A stretch of DNA of 51,627 nucleotides from an uncultured Desulfofustis sp. (GTDB lineage: Bacteria; Desulfobacterota; Desulfobulbia; Desulfobulbales; Desulfocapsaceae), in assembly GCA_905479735.1 (NCBI GenBank), contig CAJQNS010000122.1, positions 1 through 51,627 on the forward strand, in the 5' to 3' direction. The notes beneath the pieces were generated by a model. It was given only the letters and a program-made list of their open reading frames with translations. It did not search any database and was not told the DNA's origin. Both the position numbers and the translations under genes were made by a program. Shown piece by piece: positions 50,176 through 51,627 of the stretch. Every line of letters starts with the position of its first letter. Within the stretch, counting starts at the first letter, position 1.

Positions 50176-50394
50176 ATGGGACATGAGGTAAGTGTTTTTG
50201 AACCCTATCCTTTCCAGGTCGGGCAAAAGATCCGGATCGAGAACTCACGCAGAGCAGGCGACTGGGAAGTCGCCGCCATCAGTGACAGAACCGTCACCCT
50301 GCGCTGCCCGATCTCCAACAAGACCTTCGAATGGAATAAATTCTGCTATCTGGTCGCTGAGGAAAAAGATGCGGTCTGGCCCAGGAAAGACTAG
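50176..50394 (+). CDS. Small 72-residue protein, function unknown
   Basis: Charged, soluble. The pattern PFQVGQKIRIENSRRAGDWE, AISDRTVTLRCPISNKTFEW looks like a small beta-rich domain. A ribosome-binding site GAGGAGA precedes the ATG at ideal spacing. I do not recognise the family. It stands alone, between cooC and the convergent aspartate kinase. Confidence 0.75.
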   Translation: MGHEVSVFEPYPFQVGQKIRIENSRRAGDWEVAAISDRTVTLRCPISNKTFEWNKFCYLVAEEKDAVWPRKD

Positions 50395-50435
50395 TAACAG
50401 AACCTCCCCGCCACCTTTAACTTTTTCCGGCTTTT

Positions 50436-51627
50436 CTACATACACAGAGCAGCATGCAGGGCCCGCTGGGCACCTGCAAACTCATCCCGGTTGACAATAA
50501 ACTGCATATTGGTCTGGCGTGTGGTCTGAGACACCGCCAGAATATTGATATTGTCTTGCGCCAGAGCCTGAGCAGCTTTGGCCATGATGCCGGGCTGGGC
50601 GATATTGGAGCCAATGGCACAGACAATTGCCACCGGATTGGCCGTCACGGTTTCGAAATTATCACCGAGTTCAGCCAGCAGATGCGGAGAACAGTCACCC
50701 TCCATGACAATCAAATCGATGGTGTTGGCATTGGTCATTTTGCTGATGTAAGAGACATTGTGCCTGCCTAAGACCATCATTATCCTGCGGTCAAATCCAA
50801 CCTCGCCGACCATTCTTGTGTCATGCACTTCAAGGCAGATCACCTTATTGGAGCCGGTGACGATCTCGACTTTTGATTCGGGGGCGACGAAATCATTGGT
50901 GATCAGCGTACCCGGATGGTCGGGGTCAAAGGCGTTCTTGACCCTGATCGGAATCGAGTTGATTTCAAGCGGCTTCGAGGCTCTGGGGTGAATCGCCTCC
51001 ATGCCGACGTCCGCCAATTGATCGGCCACATCGTAATTGGTATTGCACACCGGGTGGGCGGTGTCTTCACCGATCAACAGAGGATCCCCGGAACAAAGGT
51101 GATATTCCTTGTGAATAATCGCCTCAGAGGCACCGAGGAGCACCGCTACTTTGGAAAAAGTGACTTCGGAATAGCCGCGATCGAATTCCCGCATAATGCC
51201 TTCGGTTCCTTTGGTATATCCGGTCGCAAAACAGATGGTGGAAAATGGATCTACACTGTCGAAGCTGTCCTTGATCCGCTGGTCTATGGTCAACTGGCGA
51301 CCGTCATCCCAACCACTCAGATCTACAAAAGTCGATGTTAAACCCCGGTTTTTAAAGATATTGGCCGAATTGTAGGCACTGTGCATTTCGCCGAGCGAGG
51401 CCAGCAACTCGCGGGCGGCCAGAAGCAGCTCTCCGCGGGAGACATAGCCCGAAGCAAGTACGTTTTCCATGCTGCGCAGGATATTAATGGAAAGATCGAT
51501 GCGGTCACCGATAAAGTCGTTGGCCTCTTCCACATCGAGTCCACAGTCGGCCAGACTCTCGTTGAGCTCAATGAGTTGCTCTCGCAAGGCCAGCATCTTC
51601 CTGGGATAACTCTCCTGATCCTCGAAC
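50436..51627 (-). CDS. Aspartate kinase with two ACT domains, 5'-truncated by window edge
   Basis: Phosphorylates L-aspartate, first step to lysine, threonine and methionine. The frame stays open to the right edge, so the N-terminal part is missing. Visible: kinase domain with FDRGYSEVTFSKVAVLLGAS where the usual motif reads LGRGGSDYT, NTNYDVADQLADVGMEAIHP, then NSIPIRVKNAFDP and two ACT domains (about IVTGSNKVICLEV and VAIVCAIGSNIAQPGIM). The motif variant resembles specialised aspartokinases such as those of ectoine clusters. The ACT domains suggest feedback control by an amino acid. Confidence 0.85.
   Translation of the reverse strand, partial: FEDQESYPRKMLALREQLIELNESLADCGLDVEEANDFIGDRIDLSINILRSMENVLASGYVSRGELLLAARELLASLGEMHSAYNSANIFKNRGLTSTFVDLSGWDDGRQLTIDQRIKDSFDSVDPFSTICFATGYTKGTEGIMREFDRGYSEVTFSKVAVLLGASEAIIHKEYHLCSGDPLLIGEDTAHPVCNTNYDVADQLADVGMEAIHPRASKPLEINSIPIRVKNAFDPDHPGTLITNDFVAPESKVEIVTGSNKVICLEVHDTRMVGEVGFDRRIMMVLGRHNVSYISKMTNANTIDLIVMEGDCSPHLLAELGDNFETVTANPVAIVCAIGSNIAQPGIMAKAAQALAQDNINILAVSQTTRQTNMQFIVNRDEFAGAQRALHAALCM

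Overview
The window reads as chromosomal DNA of an anaerobic, Gram-negative sulfate-reducer-type bacterium, most like Desulfobacterota (Desulfobulbales-like). This is inferred from gene content: a MetV/MetF/HdrA/MvhD methylene-tetrahydrofolate reductase operon with a probable selenocysteine-containing MvhD, a CooC-type nickel ATPase, a membrane Hdr-like redox complex, futalosine-pathway menaquinone genes, outer-membrane proteins (Pal, Skp, TolC/NodT) and a lone RemA gene. No rRNA, tRNA or CRISPR array was recognised. Both edges cut genes: metX on the left and an aspartate kinase on the right.

Layout. 1-3.4 kb: sulfur amino-acid operon metX-metW-cysE-cysK (+). 3.4-6.5 kb: AmmeMemoRadiSam radical SAM enzyme, aminoacyl-tRNA-protein transferase and glutamate dehydrogenase (-). 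6.5-9.5 kb: a 1000-residue receiver/PEP-synthase-like protein. 9.7-13.9 kb: a six-gene envelope operon (TlpA-like lipoprotein, NosL, small secreted protein, FtsX-like permease, ABC ATPase, polytopic protein), possibly for copper handling. 14.2-18.5 kb: XRE/two-CW regulator, MobA with a degenerate MobB-like N-terminus, MqnD, MqnB, QueA and an FmdB-type zinc ribbon. 18.8-26.3 kb: PAS-PP2C phosphatase and an RND efflux set. 26.7-32.5 kb: LolA-like protein, S1-domain protein, rlmB, gmk, remA, yicC, skp and pal. 33.0-34.8 kb: a small unknown gene translationally coupled to a radical SAM gene.

34.8-38.0 kb is an AT-richer accessory island. It holds an AbiE-type toxin-antitoxin pair (abiEi-abiEii) with a clear promoter/operator, an orphan ORF, the tail of a tyrosine recombinase and a broken phage terminase small-subunit gene. 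An unusual repeat built of about 10-bp units lies at both edges and once inside. After it come a Fur/PerR-type regulator and the convergent hdrA-mvhD(Sec)-metV-metF operon, which together would couple methylene-THF reduction to flavin-based electron bifurcation.

44.2-51.6 kb: an orphan radical SAM protein, 5-formyl-THF cyclo-ligase, a cytochrome b/heme c/multi-FeS protein with an HdrB partner, CooC, a 72-residue unknown protein and the partial aspartate kinase. The folate, CooC and Hdr genes together suggest a Wood-Ljungdahl-type C1 pathway, with CODH/ACS presumably outside this window. The most notable observations are the in-frame UGA with a SECIS-like hairpin in mvhD, the repeat-bounded AbiE island, and the NosL and cytochrome b/HdrC gene sets.
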